Assembly: GCA_035541255.1 (NCBI GenBank)
Contig: DATKNR010000171.1
Coordinates: 1 to 14,574, forward strand
Direction: 5' to 3'
DNA: 14,574 nucleotides
Origin: JOPF136 sp035541255
GTDB taxonomy: Bacteria > Acidobacteriota > Terriglobia > Acidiferrales > UBA7541
Shown here: one piece after another, positions 13,885-14,574 of the stretch
How the letters are laid out: each line of letters opens with the position of its first letter
Position numbering within the stretch: the stretch's first letter is position 1
The notes under the pieces: model-generated
Told to the model about the DNA's origin: nothing
Seen by the model: the letters and a program-made list of their open reading frames with translations, nothing else
Databases searched by the model: none
Translations under genes and position numbers: made by a program

Positions 13885-14574
13885 CTAGGGTTGCGGCTTG
13901 CCGCACTCCGGACAGAACTTCGCCGTGCGGGGAATGGGCTTGCCGCACTCAGCGCAGAATTTTGTTGCGGCTGCAGCTCCTGCGGAAGCGGGAGCAACAG
14001 GCGCGGCAGGTCCGCCCGCCGTGGCGGGCGCGCCACCAGCAGCAGCGCCGCCCGCGGTGGACTGACGAACCGCGTCCATCATGGCCTGGCCCATGGCCAT
14101 GCCCGCGCCCAGGCCGGCGCCGATGCCCACGCCGCCCGAGCCTTCGTTGCCGGCGGCGATGGGGATGGACTGGGCCACCTGATATTGAGTGAATTTGCCC
14201 ATGTCGCTGAGCATGGTCATGCTTATGCGCTGATCGAGCACTTTCTGAAGCTCTTCGGGCAGGGAGAGGTTTTCCACCACAAAGGTGTCGAGCGAGAGGC
14301 CATAGTCGGAGAAGGCGGGTTTGAGCTGCGCGCTGATTTTTTCCGCGAGCGCGCCCTGGTTCGCGGCCATGTCCAGGAATGGCACCTGGCTTTGCGCGAA
14401 GGCGTCCGTCATTTTGGCGATGATGGTGTTGCGGAGCTGGCCCTCAAGATCGGCCACGCGGTAGAGGTCGCGCGAGCCGCTGATCTTCGAATAGAACGTT
14501 TTTGCGTCCGTCAGGTGATAGGAATAAATTCCGAAGCCGCGCAGGCGGATGGCGCCGAATTCCTTGTCGCGGAT
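13885..14574 (-). CDS. SPFH-domain protein with C-terminal zinc ribbon (YdjI/virion-core-like), 5' end outside window
   Basis: First visible gene of the operon. The frame is open to the window edge, so the N-terminus is missing; 229 residues are present. The start is SPFH-like: DKEFGAIRLRGFGIYSYHLT and KTFYSKISGSRDLYRV, followed by helical ALAEKISAQLKPAFSDYGLS and LPEELQKVLDQRI. A Gly/Ala-rich stretch (GVGIGAGLGAGMAMGQAMM) and Ala/Pro-rich linker lead to a C-terminal zinc ribbon, FCAECGKPI ... FCPECGKPQP. This architecture matches the YdjI type, which in Bacillus recruits a PspA-like protein to the membrane (from memory). It may form a membrane scaffold for the speD/DUF4178/DUF350 products. 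The GTG at 14457 is internal. The gene's own start and promoter are out of view. Confidence 0.9.
   Translation of the reverse strand: MRDKEFGAIRLRGFGIYSYHLTDAKTFYSKISGSRDLYRVADLEGQLRNTIIAKMTDAFAQSQVPFLDMAANQGALAEKISAQLKPAFSDYGLSLDTFVVENLSLPEELQKVLDQRISMTMLSDMGKFTQYQVAQSIPIAAGNEGSGGVGIGAGLGAGMAMGQAMMDAVRQSTAGGAAAGGAPATAGGPAAPVAPASAGAAAATKFCAECGKPIPRTAKFCPECGKPQP

Noticed and set aside
12861..14192. Long plus-strand open frame (443 codons) opposite speD, DUF4178 and SPFH genes
   Set aside because: It spans several recognised minus-strand genes and shows no recognisable motif.

Overview
The window is dense, GC-rich bacterial chromosome with many GTG/TTG starts, 1-4 base gene overlaps and long antisense ORFs typical of high-GC DNA. 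The gene mix (RodZ-like protein, GAF-GGDEF cyclase, orphan STAS protein, HEAT-like protein, exported amidohydrolase, Tat flavoenzyme, membrane spermidine synthase) most resembles Acidobacteriota. That placement is an impression from family style, not a search. I saw no rRNA, tRNA, IS element, CRISPR array or phage gene.

Left block, + strand, 1-2894: a translationally coupled nucleoside salvage operon. It holds a concentrative nucleoside transporter (5' end outside the window), a trimeric-type purine nucleoside phosphorylase and an amidohydrolase of the methylthioadenosine/S-adenosylhomocysteine deaminase family with an N-terminal signal peptide. Each later gene starts at a GTG overlapping the previous stop (GTGA). 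A short convergent gap separates it from the next block.

Middle, 2929-8049: a minus-strand pair (RodZ-like membrane protein, then a HEAT-like repeat protein that seems to start at ATT) runs from a near-consensus sigma70 promoter. The 389-base divergent region also carries a promoter for a plus-strand GAF-GGDEF diguanylate cyclase. A STAS anti-sigma-antagonist-like protein follows. Then come a minus-strand RibD-C/DHFR-like reductase and a divergent small three-helix membrane protein.

Right block, - strand, 14574 down to 8069: eight tightly packed genes read as one operon. In order of transcription they are an SPFH protein with C-terminal zinc ribbon (5' end outside the window), S-adenosylmethionine decarboxylase (speD), a soluble zinc-ribbon DUF4178-like protein, a membrane-anchored zinc-ribbon DUF4178-like protein, a 61-residue secreted protein, a one-unit DUF350 membrane protein, a membrane-embedded spermidine-synthase-like aminopropyltransferase and a Tat-exported FAD amine-oxidase-like protein. 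SpeD can make the aminopropyl donor, the SpeE-like protein can transfer it, and the flavoenzyme could oxidise an amine. SPFH, DUF350 and DUF4178 proteins suggest a membrane-associated assembly. This is the most interesting system here: a membrane-localised polyamine-type chemistry module of unknown substrate. Aminopropyl transfer releases methylthioadenosine, which the left-hand operon could in principle recycle.
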